The notes under the pieces were generated by a model. That model did no database searches and was not told the DNA's origin. It saw only the letters and a list, made by a program, of their open reading frames with translations. The position numbers and the translations under genes were made by a program. Below, one piece after another: positions 1 to 10,041 of a stretch of 64,000 nt of DNA (within the stretch, counting starts at the first letter, position 1; each line of letters opens with the position of its first letter). The DNA is taken from assembly GCA_025201845.1 (NCBI GenBank), contig MU603952.1:125162-189161 (forward strand). The letters are read 5' to 3'. Origin of the DNA: Martensiomyces pterosporus (taxonomy: Eukaryota; Kickxellomycota; Kickxellomycetes; Kickxellales; Kickxellaceae).

Positions 1-147
1 ACGTGCTGAACTGCGGCGCTTGGAGAGGCAGATAGAGTGGTTATAAACATGACGAGGAGATAAAAGCAAGGTTACTATGAGCAAGGGAGGGAAACGAAAG
101 GGAGAGTTACATGGTGGAAGGCTGGGCGAGAGCTGCACGCGATTTGC

Positions 148-1333
148 TCATATCGCTCGCTTTGCTAACCCTCGCAGGTTGCCCAAGAAGATGTGCGTGA
201 TCTCGTGGAAGTTGTTCGGCTTGTTGGCCGCTGCCTTTGCACGCTCGGCCATCCACACCTCGGGCTGGGCGACCTCGACCTCCAGCTCGTGCGTGGTCAC
301 CGACGGCGTGGTTTTCGGTGGGCCTACGGCATACGGGTTGACCGGGCCCTTCTCGTGCTCAGGGCTGACAACCTGGGTCAGATCAAAGCTCCAGAGATCC
401 TGCTTATACGACAGGCGGTCCTTGTGGCGCTCCAAGATGGGCTTATTCGCCTCGACGTCTGGCTTGGCCAAGGGACGCTCCTCGTTAATGGAGATGCGGA
501 TGTCGAGCTTTGTCCTCGGCGAGTAAATGTTCAGATCAGCGATCTTGTTCTTTGTTATCACGCCGATTATGTCCCCGTTCTCCTTGTTCGTCGTCACGCG
601 AACGCGCGTCCCATCCACGCGGTAGAAGTGATCGATCTCCTTCGTGTGCTTGTACTCGACGCGCGACCCCTTGAAATCGGGCCGGCGTGTCTCGTCCACG
701 CGCTGGTTCAGTATTTTGTTGAACTGCGCATGCTGCGGCAGCGTCATGTTCGACTCGAACCTTATAGTCTTGTCGTCCTTGATCACGGTCTCACTCAGCA
801 CGGGTAGGATGAGGCGCTGCCCAGTCTTTTTGTCCACAAGGCGGCCCAGCTTGCCCTCAATCTAGTGCACAGAGAGTATCATAGAGCGTCAGCAGCGTTA
901 ATGAGCTAGTCAGCGAGAGCATGGTGCTGCAAGACACGCTTGGCTGGCGCGCTTGCATCCCTCCTTGCATGCACTCCCTGTGCCTGTGCAAATGCGCATG
1001 TGGCTGGCTATACACAGAAACAAAACCTACCTCGATGTTGGTACGCGCCGTCATGTGCGTGTAGATGAAGTCAGCAACGACTCGGACGATGTCTTCAGCA
1101 GGCCGCACGCCAAATATGTTTTGCTCCAGCCTCAAGGGGCTAAACGGCCTGGGCTCGCTATACGCCGTGCTGTTGTTATTGCTGGCGCTGTGAGGGTGGA
1201 ATGTCGGCGAGGGCAAGAGCGAGGGATTGTCGGGCTCTGGGTTTACAATCTGACTTAGCGACGCTGCAGACACCCGCCGCTGGAACTCGGGTGATTCCAC
1301 GCGCTGTCTTTTCCGCGAGAATTCGTCAGACAT
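148..1333 (-). CDS. CET1: mRNA 5'-triphosphatase, capping enzyme beta subunit
   Basis: This is the metal-dependent tunnel-type RNA triphosphatase that removes the gamma phosphate from nascent pre-mRNA, the first step of cap synthesis in the nucleus. Two exons are proposed. Exon 1 is 1333-1031 (101 codons) and exon 2 is 861-148. The intron 862-1030 starts GTAGGT, ends CTAG and keeps the frame. The join creates NIEIEGKLGRLVDK, the conserved first Glu-x-Glu strand of the family. A second acidic strand, HELEVEVAQPE, lies near the C-terminus, so both metal-binding Glu clusters are present. The middle carries the basic stretch RRPDFKGSRVEYKHTKEIDH, also typical of Cet1. The first 70 residues are low complexity and Ser/Pro rich. 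The protein is about 338 residues and is divergently oriented to the UFE1-like gene. The family assignment is strong. The exon 1 start is the first ATG of the open frame. Confidence 0.9.
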
Positions 1334-1717
1334 TGCGCGCCTCTCTTTGTCGTTTTACGCGTTATAGCTCGAAGAAATGTCGCCTTTGCGGAAATTGAGC
1401 GAGCAGCAAAATGGCCGAATAGCGTAACAATACAGAGAACAAAAAGCAGTACTGAGGAACAACAACAGCGGCACCGATGAAAGGACAAAAGGACAAAAGG
1501 AAGGGAGGGCAAGTAAAGACGCAGGCTGAAGAGACAAGTCATGCGTAGCACTAGGGCTTGGCTTCTGACGCGAAAGCACGCATGCATGCTGGCATTAAAG
1601 GATCTTGCCCACCAGGCCTTGGAAAGGCCCCCCATCTGACCCTGCCTGCTTCTCCTCCAGCTGCACAAGAATTCTCTACTTCTTTCGTTACTCCTACACA
1701 TTTCTCATCTGCCTCGG
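1334..1717. promoter_or_regulatory. shared divergent promoter region CET1/UFE1
   Basis: This 384-base interval separates two genes transcribed away from each other, so both promoters must lie in it. No clear TATA box is visible on either strand. Short open frames here look non-coding. Confidence 0.5.
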
Positions 1718-2833
1718 ATGGACATTACCAGCGAATTCAGAAAGCTTGCACACGGGCAGACGAGCAAAAGAGAGGCACAGCTCGGAAAGGACGAAAAGGA
1801 CAGCAGGCGCTTCGATATTCTGCCGCCAAAACGCTGCGACTTTACTCATCCCGCCAACAATGCCTACTTGACCGAGGCCTATATAATCGCCAGGCATCTG
1901 GAAGCCCTGCGAGTGCGCATTCTAGATACCCGCCCGGCATACCTGAATCTGCAGACAAAGCAGTCGCGGCAAACGAGAGCGGCAGTGACTGCCAACAGCA
2001 GCGGCTCTACACGCCACCGTTACGGCATGGCCAAACTGAGTGAACCAGAGCGCGATGAGATCGACCGGAGCATCAAAACAGCTATTAGGCAGATGCTGGC
2101 AAAGATCCGGTCATTGAGCGAGCTGGGCGAGGTCATGCTTGAGGACATCGGGGAGGACAATGGCATGGAGAGCGCCAAGTTGCTGCTCAGGAGGTTCGTC
2201 AACGCTCTGGATCCGCGACAAGCAGGAGGGCAAGGCATGCAGAGTGGGGATATTGTGCACACGATTAGCAGGCGGGATGTCATCGCTGCGCACCAGAGCT
2301 CGGTTGTCTGGTGGCTAAACTCGAAGCTGCAGAAGACAAACAAGGCCCATGCGGAGATGCAAGAGCTGTATCTGCGCCAGAAGCTCGAGAGACAGCGAGG
2401 AGCCATAGCTCAGCAGCAACACAGCCCGACCAGCACGCGCGCAAAGGGCGCCTTGTCACCGGCAGCGCCCGAGAAACAGGTGGACGACGACAAGATGCTG
2501 AGTCACTTGTCGGAGCAGGAGCTTTTGCAGCTGCAAGCAGAGAACAGCAGCATGATGCAGGAGTTTGAAAGCGCTTTGGGCAGGATCAAGGAGACACAGC
2601 GGTCGCTGTTGGAGATTTCCACGCTGCAGTCGCAGCTGGCGAACGAGCTCAGTGCACAGACACAGCAGACTGAGCGGCTGTACAATGAAGCTGTGGGTGC
2701 GGCTGATGCTGTTGGACAAGGAAACGACTACTTGGTGTCTGCTCGTAAGAACCAGGCGACTGCACGCAAGTGGGTGCTGACTATATTCATTGTGCTCAGC
2801 CTTGTCCTCCTGTTTTTGGACTGGTTCGACTAG
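1718..2833 (+). CDS. UFE1: syntaxin-18/Ufe1-like ER t-SNARE
   Basis: This is a Qa-SNARE of the endoplasmic reticulum that receives retrograde COPI vesicles and supports ER membrane fusion. The 371-residue protein starts MDITSEFRKLA, which matches the N-terminal peptide and domain of the syntaxin-18 family. A SNARE helix follows, approximately residues 245-345, with LLEISTLQSQLANEL carrying the central glutamine. The protein ends in a single hydrophobic tail anchor, about residues 350-368 (WVLTIFIVLSLVLLFLDW), with only FD after it. No intron is needed. The start is the first ATG that gives the family N-terminus. Plus-strand neighbours are distant, and the gene shares an upstream region with CET1. 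Confidence 0.87.
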   Translation: MDITSEFRKLAHGQTSKREAQLGKDEKDSRRFDILPPKRCDFTHPANNAYLTEAYIIARHLEALRVRILDTRPAYLNLQTKQSRQTRAAVTANSSGSTRHRYGMAKLSEPERDEIDRSIKTAIRQMLAKIRSLSELGEVMLEDIGEDNGMESAKLLLRRFVNALDPRQAGGQGMQSGDIVHTISRRDVIAAHQSSVVWWLNSKLQKTNKAHAEMQELYLRQKLERQRGAIAQQQHSPTSTRAKGALSPAAPEKQVDDDKMLSHLSEQELLQLQAENSSMMQEFESALGRIKETQRSLLEISTLQSQLANELSAQTQQTERLYNEAVGAADAVGQGNDYLVSARKNQATARKWVLTIFIVLSLVLLFLDWFD

Positions 2834-3003
2834 ACACCCAGTGCATACCAATCTGGGCGTCAGCATGGCCCTGAGAGCACGCCGTGTATCCACTCTTCCG
2901 GGTTTGCTTTTGCTGCACGCTCCAAAAATCAAAGTTTATTCGTAATACGCTCACGATGAATGAACAAGAGACGAAAAACGAAATGGTGCTATATGACAGC
3001 TCG

Positions 3004-3321
3004 CTACTGATTGCCTTCAGTAGGAGGAGCGCCACGGATGGTGTGGACACGGACAGAGCCTGGTCGAATCGGCGGCAGAGTGTCAATGACTATCACAGGC
3101 CAGTCCCTGCTCGGGCCATGAGGACCGTTGATCTGATGCTCTGGAACCTGAGTGTCTGCTGCGGGTCCATTGCTTCGCGGGGAGACATAATTAAGCACAG
3201 CTACGGGCCAGTCCCTATTTTCGTCGTTCCAGTCAGTTGTCGGATAATCGGGGGCTGGATATGCAGATGCCGTCGCAACCAGGATGGAGAGCAAGACGAG
3301 TGCTGAGGCCGTGGTCTTCAT
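3004..3321 (-). CDS. small secreted protein with repeated RDWPV motif
   Basis: The reading frame from the ATG at 3321 encodes 105 residues. It begins with a clear signal peptide (MKTTASALVLLSILVATASA), so the mature protein probably starts near YPAPDYP. The mature part is about 85 residues, has no cysteine, is Pro/Asp/Asn rich and contains two related segments. One is RDWPVAVLNYVSPR and the other is RDWPVIVIDTLPPIR, about 40 residues apart. The open frame continues upstream to 3456, but the signal peptide fixes the start at 3321. A TATA-like stretch lies at 3341-3351, only about 20 bases upstream. I do not recognise the family. It could be a secreted effector-like protein or a peptide precursor. 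No dibasic cleavage sites flank the repeats. Confidence 0.6.
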   Translation of the reverse strand: MKTTASALVLLSILVATASAYPAPDYPTTDWNDENRDWPVAVLNYVSPRSNGPAADTQVPEHQINGPHGPSRDWPVIVIDTLPPIRPGSVRVHTIRGAPPTEGNQ

Positions 3322-3340
3322 TTTGTTATGCTTTCCAGAG

Positions 3341-3351
3341 ATATTTATATA
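3341..3351 (-). promoter_or_regulatory. TATA-like element of the small secreted protein gene
   Basis: The minus strand reads GTATATAAATATC here, about 20 bases before the proposed ATG at 3321. The spacing would leave almost no 5' leader, so this may be coincidental. Confidence 0.3.
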
Positions 3352-5982
3352 CGGCGTCGGCCAAAAATATGCGTGGGTTTGCGAATATAGACAAGTAGGA
3401 AAGTGGCAGACGCTAAGGTGTACGCAGGTGATGCGGATAGCCAAATGAAAAATCAAGAGATGGCTGGAAACGACGAGAGCAGTAAGTTAATGGTTCTCCA
3501 TGGCAGTAGCCTTCTCTCCTTGCTCCCCCACGACGCCCAATACGCTTTTATACCAATTGCCAGCATTTGCTAGCGCTCATCGGCCGTCTCATCCACCTTT
3601 TCCTCTCACATTCAAGCATACGCACACACGGCCATTACCAGTTCTGCTACGCAGCATCGCCCCTTATTAAATGTGTTTATTCATCCTCCACAGTGCCTTT
3701 ACGCCACGTTCGCCAGTAATCGAACGTTGACGGGTGTATTTGCAAATAGCGCCATGTTCATTCAGCCAAGGTAGTCAAATGGTACGAACAAACCACTAAA
3801 CTGCACTTCCCCTCACCAACCTACCAGCGGAATGTAGGCTTCCAACCTCATCCATTCACCCAACCACTCTATCGGGTTCCATGTCTCATAAATTCCTTGA
3901 AGCAGATAACGATAAGCCTGGGATGAGGAGAGCGAGTATATCAGAAATCCACTGTGCGTTATGCTAAATGATCATGTCTTTTTTCTTGCATTGAGGGTGG
4001 CTAGCACTGCGGTCGATACTTGCTGCCGTGCTCACTGTAGCCACATCCGAGTGCTGCTGATGCGATATATCACAGTAGTTCTAGCCGAATACCGTCCAGC
4101 AGACGTAACCAGTGCATCTGGCATACCGCTGGTCAAGACATGGTGACAGGCTGGGCAGGCTGTTTCTATTGTGCCTGATTGCTCTTGCCGGTAGCATCTT
4201 CGGCGCTCAGACTTGTGCGATTGGAAGAGTCGGATGTTGCTGGCAATGCAGAGTATTAGCTGAGCACATGCTGGGAATGTGTGTCAATGTAGGTTTGGTT
4301 TTGGGGATTGGTGGCACTGCGGATGAGGTAAGTCGGCTGGATGGCTCGCCCAGCCATTTATAGCCAAAAACTACACCATGACCAAATCATATGGGCCACG
4401 GCGTGAGTGCAAGGCGATGCTCTTGAATGCGTGCGTGTATCTACGTAGTGGTGACAGCAGCTTGCGAGGACCGGAGCTATGTTTGAGGGTAGCTTGCCGT
4501 GCTCGGCAGTGCAGACATTTGGCGGCGACAAGATGAATCCAGCCGCCAGCCACACGGCTAGGCCAATGGACGTAAATTACGAGGCTGCTGCATGCTGCTG
4601 TTGTGGTGGCGGGGCTCTAGGGGCTAAGCGTGCCCAATATGCACAAGCTCGCCCAAATATTCACCCACCTGGCTGCCATACCATTGCACTTGACGAGCAG
4701 GAATATCAAGTGCCGCAAGAGGTATCGCTGGGCGCCGAGTGTGCAACGATGCCGCTGGCAAGGCGAGCCCAGGGAGACGAGCCACACATGGAAGCTTTAC
4801 TCCTTTGACGACTGATATGCTCTAAAGGACAAATCGCTAATCTTTCAGCACTCACGATCCACGTGCTGTGTGTCTTTCAATGATGCAGCGTCGGTGGACA
4901 TGGCAAACACGAGATTTAATAAACCAAAATCGTGATTGCATATCATCTTGCACCACACCACTTGCAAACAAATGAGTGCGTGCTGTACTTGGGCAAAATG
5001 AGCTGTGTGGGCGTCGCGCTCTGATGGCATGCATGTGTGTCTAATTGTGTAATGCACGCTGTCATGGCCACAGAGAGGGAGGATGCGTGTGCTGACTCGG
5101 TTCCAGAGCGGAATAAGAAGCAAACAATGAAGCACAATCTATGCCCCAGTGCCGCGCGCAGCACCTAGGTATCCAAAGATAACAAAAAAAAAATAGGGCG
5201 CTGTGATAGGTACATACGTGCACGAAAACAGCAGAGTGCGCTGCAGCATTCGTGCTTTTGCCTGCCCGCTCAAGGCAGAGCAAACCAAGCGCGGCTACCC
5301 ATTGGGGGATGTTTCTGAGGGATGAGCAGGAAGATCTCATGATTCCTGGTGTAGACATGGATGCACAAAGTGCCCATTGTTCCCCCTCCTTGACACACAT
5401 CGATTCCATTCAGATGTGCGAAGAATGCCTAAATTGAGTTTTTCTGCCTGCATTTGTTATCATTCGGCTAGAAGTAGGTGCGAACGCTTGCTTGGTCATG
5501 TGGAGCACCCTTGTCTCTTTTCTTTTTCTTCAAGTGCACCAGAGCAAGACGCCCCTCCATCCTCCTCAAGCGAATGGGGGCGCTTTTGCCAGATCCCCAG
5601 CTTCCACTCTCACTTCTTGCCCATGCACGCTTGTGCCGCCGTTTAGACGCTCTAAAATGAGGCAAATCAGCAGAAGCAGCCGCAGTGATATCCGCATGCA
5701 ACTACCATTATTCTTGTACGCAAATTGCCCTATTCCATGCATCCTCCACACTCATACGCACCCCTACTCCACCTGGCCCCTCCCTCCCTTCCTCACACAC
5801 TTGCTCTCACGTTGAAATATAGGCTATTAATTTTAATTCTTGGATTCTACTTTGAACTGAGAAAGGCGAAGTAATTTCTGGTGGAGGCGAAATGCTTCCT
5901 GAATATGGAAGGGGGATGCGTGCATGCGTTTGTGCTTGAGTTGCAAGCAAGCAGAGCAGCGCTAGAGGCAGGCAGGAGCAAG

Positions 5983-5989
5983 TATAAAT
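5983..5989 (+). promoter_or_regulatory. TATA box upstream of 26-codon frame
   Basis: TATAAAT occurs at 5983-5989, followed by a C/A-rich, G-poor stretch of about 140 bases that resembles a fungal 5' leader and ends in CCCAAAAA-ATG. This composition suggests a transcribed gene start. Confidence 0.45.
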
Positions 5990-6128
5990 TGAGCAAAGTG
6001 CGCACCACCACAGCACTATTGCATCCAACGACCACCTCGCAAGCACAATCCCCTATTCTCTGCACGAACAATACACCCACATAAACCACACTTTTTATAC
6101 TAAGGCACACCAATTCCAATCCCAAAAA

Positions 6129-6209
6129 ATGCTGAACGACAAGGACTACCCGACCGCCAACCCCAACGGTGGAGTGAGTCCCGACGAGGCCAGGGAGTAC
6201 GGCTTTTGA
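6129..6209 (+). CDS. possible 26-residue microprotein or first exon
   Basis: The frame from ATG 6129 to TGA 6207-6209 encodes a 26-residue acidic peptide, MLNDKDYPTANPN followed by GGVSPDEAREYGF. Nearly every codon ends in G or C, as in the strongly expressed genes of this window and unlike the surrounding DNA. A TATA box and a leader-like sequence precede it. A GTGAGT inside the frame (after Gly15, about 6174) could be a splice donor, and TTTTGTAG near 6388 an acceptor. The sequence after that acceptor does not read convincingly as protein, so I favour the unspliced microprotein. The family is unknown to me. Confidence 0.4.
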   Translation: MLNDKDYPTANPNGGVSPDEAREYGF

Positions 6210-8452
6210 AAAACGAGCCACCCTGCCTGTGCGTGCGCTCCGTCGCACCCAGCACACGCCCTCTCTCAGCTGCCACTCGGCAAATGTACTCAACCCGCTC
6301 CGTCTTCCTCTGCAAATCTGTGGCCGCACCACTGCCGGCGCATACCACTAGTACTTTAACTTATTTCGCTATCATGTTCCTTTTGTAGTGCAGCGCATGT
6401 CGCATAGCTGGTTTGTTCTATACTATTACCATGAAATACCACTAACCAAAAGATGAGCCGTGTACCCCGCTTGGCACAGCGAATTTGTAATCTTGCCACG
6501 ATCCCTCACAAGCGCACAAGCGCTAATCCTGGATGCCGAACAAATCACACACCCAAAGTGTCTCCAAGCAGCGGCAGTCACATGCGCGCTTTTATTTGGC
6601 TTGGTGCTGCATGCAGCTAGAAGCCCAACACCGCATACGACGTAATCACCACTCACACATGTGAACAGAGTGAAGGGGGGAACCGCACACTTGTGTGTGT
6701 GACAGTTCAAGCAGACGATTTATATAATTGTTACAAAAAAGGACATTACTCGCAAATACAGGGGAAAGGAAAAGTAATAAACAAGGTGGTAATCGTCGTT
6801 GGGAGCAGCGGCATGCTCTCCCGTCCGACAAAGGTGAGGCGGAAGCTAAACTACAAACTTTGTATCCATGGTGTTTGAGGGGGTGGGGCGAGCTAGTGGC
6901 TGTCATCAGTGCCTCCGCCTACGCGGGGGTCTGGAATGGGGACGTCTCTGCGAGTGGCGGTGGAACTACTGGACGAGGCGCGAGCGCACATTATTCGGAG
7001 AAAGCGTGAAAACTATGTGCAAGACAGGAAGGGCGGCGCCTTTGTTACAACTACAAATATGCGAATCGTGGAAATAAGGATAGAGGCAGAGAAGTAAAGT
7101 GCTTGTCCGGCTTTTCTCGTGAACGGGGGGCGTTGGGCGGGGTAGGGGCTGGGCGTCCGAACACATCCGTTTAAGTAGCAGCGGGGCACCCGGGAGAATG
7201 CAATTGAATGGGCGGTAAGGCTTCGCTGGGCAGAAGATGCACACTGCTGAGTGTCCGAGGGATTGATGTGCCTCTGCACATCTGCTGCTGTGCCTTTTCA
7301 AGAGCAATAGCGGCAGCAGCGGCAGCAGCCTTGCATTATTCTAACGCACCAGAGCGTATCCGGTGTTATTTATTTTTTGTTTTTGAGATGGCAAATGACT
7401 TTGTGCATCTCATTCTGTCTCTTGCAGTTAGCGGCGGGCAAATCATACACAAACTCGAACAGCATCTGCAGCATTCTGAGGCAACCGTTCTGCTCTTTTC
7501 GTATTCATCTCCTGTGCACCTAGGCAAACCGTGGAACAATGAGGGCACACCCAGCTTTCCTTGGTTTCGCCAAGAGGAGCAGCGCCAAAGCGCTGACTAC
7601 AAACACATCGTAATGAAATGGATTTCCTTGCCCACTTCGGCCCTACTCCCAGCAGCAATTAATCTATTCTTATCGCTAGCCGGCCAGGGATCTGCTCTCG
7701 CCCGCCCCTGTTTTGCGTGACACAGGTTTCTACAGAAGCACGGCGAGCCGCTTGCTCCAGCTCCTGTCCTTTCCCACCGGTGGACGGTATCCCCAGGACG
7801 CGTGCCCTTTCTTAGTAGGATTTGGGTGCCTTCACGGTGTCTCTGTGCGCTGCTGTCCCCATGTCCGCCCAGGTGTCCGCTTGCTTGCAGTCATGCACTT
7901 GCAAATCGCCGTCATCCCACCCACTTGTGCATCTACGCTGGCACATATAGCCGCAATGTGTTTCTGCGAGTGTCAACTGTGTGCGTGTGTGCAAGGGGGG
8001 GTGGGCGTGCATGGCGGTCAAATAATACATGTTGCTGGAATGGACCACCTCCCTATCCCCCATCCCTCGCCTCCCCAAGGATCATCGCTGCGTTTTGCAG
8101 CTGCATTGAGCACCATTTGCGCACAGCAGGAGTGAGAAGACACGCATCCCCGTTCGCCTGCAATGTGCAATGTAAAGAGAGAGCATCGCTTCTAATACGT
8201 TCATGCGAACAGACGCGTTGAAAGTCTGGCGATCGCCGCTCGTCTCCTCGCTCGCCTCTTGCTCTCTTTAAGAAAGAGAGGACGCTAGCCCTTTCACAGG
8301 TGAGCGAGTGTCAAGGCTACAACAGCACATGCACATTCCACCCAAACAGATTACCAGCCTGTATCCATTATTACCCGCCTAATGACTAACAACAGCCCGC
8401 TGACTCCATGAAGACACGTTCCAATTACAGGCAGAGAGAAGCACACGAATTG
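6210..8452. other. gene-poor interval
   Basis: About 2.2 kb has no supported gene. The longest open frames (7208-7720 and 7713-8221, plus strand) have no recognisable domain and a chance-like amino acid composition. A short GCAGCG run lies near 7310. The right end is the 3' flank of the TPP1-like gene. Confidence 0.45.
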
Positions 8453-9736
8453 TCATTTATTAATAACAACCGCACTCTCGCTGGCCCATTGGATGCTGTT
8501 TGCCATATACACGCTGGCATCGATTGCCCGCTGGTCAGTCTCTGCCTCCGTGTCATCAGCCGCCTCCGCTTGCGGGCTGGACATCACCGTACCGTAAAAC
8601 CGGTTCATCATATGGTCGGCCGATACCAGCATGTCGTCTGGGTTACTCAGCAGGCCACCAAGGTCATCAAGGTGCTTGCTGGTGGTCAGTTGGTTGCTGC
8701 CTCTGGCCCTTATATTGGCCGGGTTGAATCCGCGCTGCTTGGACGGGTGCTGCAAAGGCGCCGGTGCCATGGCCGTGCCATTTATCCTGGCCACGACTGG
8801 TGACACTGTAGTATCAACTACTCGAGGTGTGGTGACAGTCACATGCGGTCGCTCCAGCAGCTGGCCGTGGAATGGCATGAACGGAATGCAAGCCTGTTGT
8901 ATAGCCAGGGTCTGCCACATCGACTCAAACTCCCAGGCTGCCTCCATATCGCCGAGGAACGGCACATGGCCAACTGTTGGTGCGCCTGTGCTGCTGTCTA
9001 GCGTCCTTTGCCGCTCGCCTGCTTGCCGTGCAGGCTGAAGTGCTGGAGGAGCGGTGGGCGGGGCTAGTGTCGGGGGTGGCAGAAAGGCCGGCGAAGATGG
9101 CGCTGGATTGCACCGTTGCTTTTTGCGTAGCTGTAACTCGCCTTGACTTTCTTTTTCTTCTGGTTCCGGACCATTGCGGCCAATTGCCTGAGGCACCGGG
9201 CTCTTTTGTGCGCTGTGCAAATCGTCGTCCTTCTCTTCCTGGGGCTCGGGAGGTGTAGCTAGGGACTTCAGTCTCTCCCTGACTTGCGGGTGCTTCCTGA
9301 CAAATCGAGACTCGCCAAATACAGAGTTCCCTTCGCCGCCCAGGTGCTCGAACTTGGTGATCAGTAGCCAGAACTGTGGGCCGCCCGATGCACGTACCGT
9401 CGCCGGGCACTTGGCAGGGCTGTGCTGCGCGCCTGACGGATCATACAGCTCCAGCTTGAATGCCTTTATCTGAATAATCATGCCTCTGTAGTGGAGAACG
9501 GACTGCCCGTGCTTCTTTTCGAACTGTCTGAGTATCTTGCGCGAGAATGCTGCGCGCATGACGTATTCCTTGTCGGAGATTTCGCAGCATACTGGGTACT
9601 CTTTGTCAAGAGGATCCTTGTGCTCCGAGAGCTCGATTACTTGTACGCGGTAGCCCGACTTGTTCTCCGCATCCAGCTGCGTGTTTGGGTCTGCGATAAC
9701 CCTGCATAGCCACGGGTTGTTTAGATTCTGCGACAT
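8453..9736 (-). CDS. TPP1/Tpz1-like telomere-protection OB-fold protein
   Basis: This is a 427-residue single-exon protein. Residues about 7-150 look like the OB-fold of the shelterin subunit TPP1/ACD (Tpz1 in fission yeast, related to Est3). The features are an early NPWLCRVI tryptophan motif, then strands equivalent to VCCEISDKEYVMRAAFSRK, GMIIQIKAFKLELYD and the closing FWLLITKFEHLGG. In TPP1 proteins this fold binds telomerase and sits beside POT1 on the telomeric overhang. The rest, residues about 165-427, is disordered and Pro/Ser/Gln rich, as in Tpz1, where the tail recruits other shelterin subunits. The N-terminal match is by eye and moderate. Other OB-fold proteins remain possible. 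The gene is divergent from IBA57 with a 305-base gap. Confidence 0.5.
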   Translation of the reverse strand: MSQNLNNPWLCRVIADPNTQLDAENKSGYRVQVIELSEHKDPLDKEYPVCCEISDKEYVMRAAFSRKILRQFEKKHGQSVLHYRGMIIQIKAFKLELYDPSGAQHSPAKCPATVRASGGPQFWLLITKFEHLGGEGNSVFGESRFVRKHPQVRERLKSLATPPEPQEEKDDDLHSAQKSPVPQAIGRNGPEPEEKESQGELQLRKKQRCNPAPSSPAFLPPPTLAPPTAPPALQPARQAGERQRTLDSSTGAPTVGHVPFLGDMEAAWEFESMWQTLAIQQACIPFMPFHGQLLERPHVTVTTPRVVDTTVSPVVARINGTAMAPAPLQHPSKQRGFNPANIRARGSNQLTTSKHLDDLGGLLSNPDDMLVSADHMMNRFYGTVMSSPQAEAADDTEAETDQRAIDASVYMANSIQWASESAVVINK

Positions 9737-10041
9737 GGATAAAGTAAGGAGGCAAAAGTGGCGGGGCTACTGGAGGGAAAGAGGGGTGGTGACGTTGTTC
9801 AGCTGGAAATGATGCTTTTTGGCTGCCTGCTTTTTTTTTTTTTGTTGGCCAAGACTCTTTTTGTAGGAAGGCTGCGAGCTGGCAACTCGCAACTCGATTC
9901 CACAGGCGGCAGGACAAACACACACACGCGCGCGTTCAAACAGCGCCTGGCGAGTACCATTTCCGCACCACTGCTGCTTATCTCTGCTTTCTTCTGCTTT
10001 TGGCTCTACGCTTTCCATTCACTCCAAAGGCAGACTAATTC
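9737..10041. promoter_or_regulatory. divergent promoter region, TPP1-like gene/IBA57
   Basis: 305 bases lie between two outward-facing genes. The interval includes a run of 14 T at about 9831-9844, a typical nucleosome-excluding tract. No TATA box is evident. Confidence 0.45.

Larger units (their letters stand above)
3322..6128. other. gene-poor interval
   Basis: About 2.8 kb holds only short, overlapping open frames with cysteine- and arginine-rich translations typical of chance frames. I see no tRNA, no recognisable repeat element and no protein domain in six frames. The last 150 bases form the leader of the small open frame at 6129. Confidence 0.5.
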
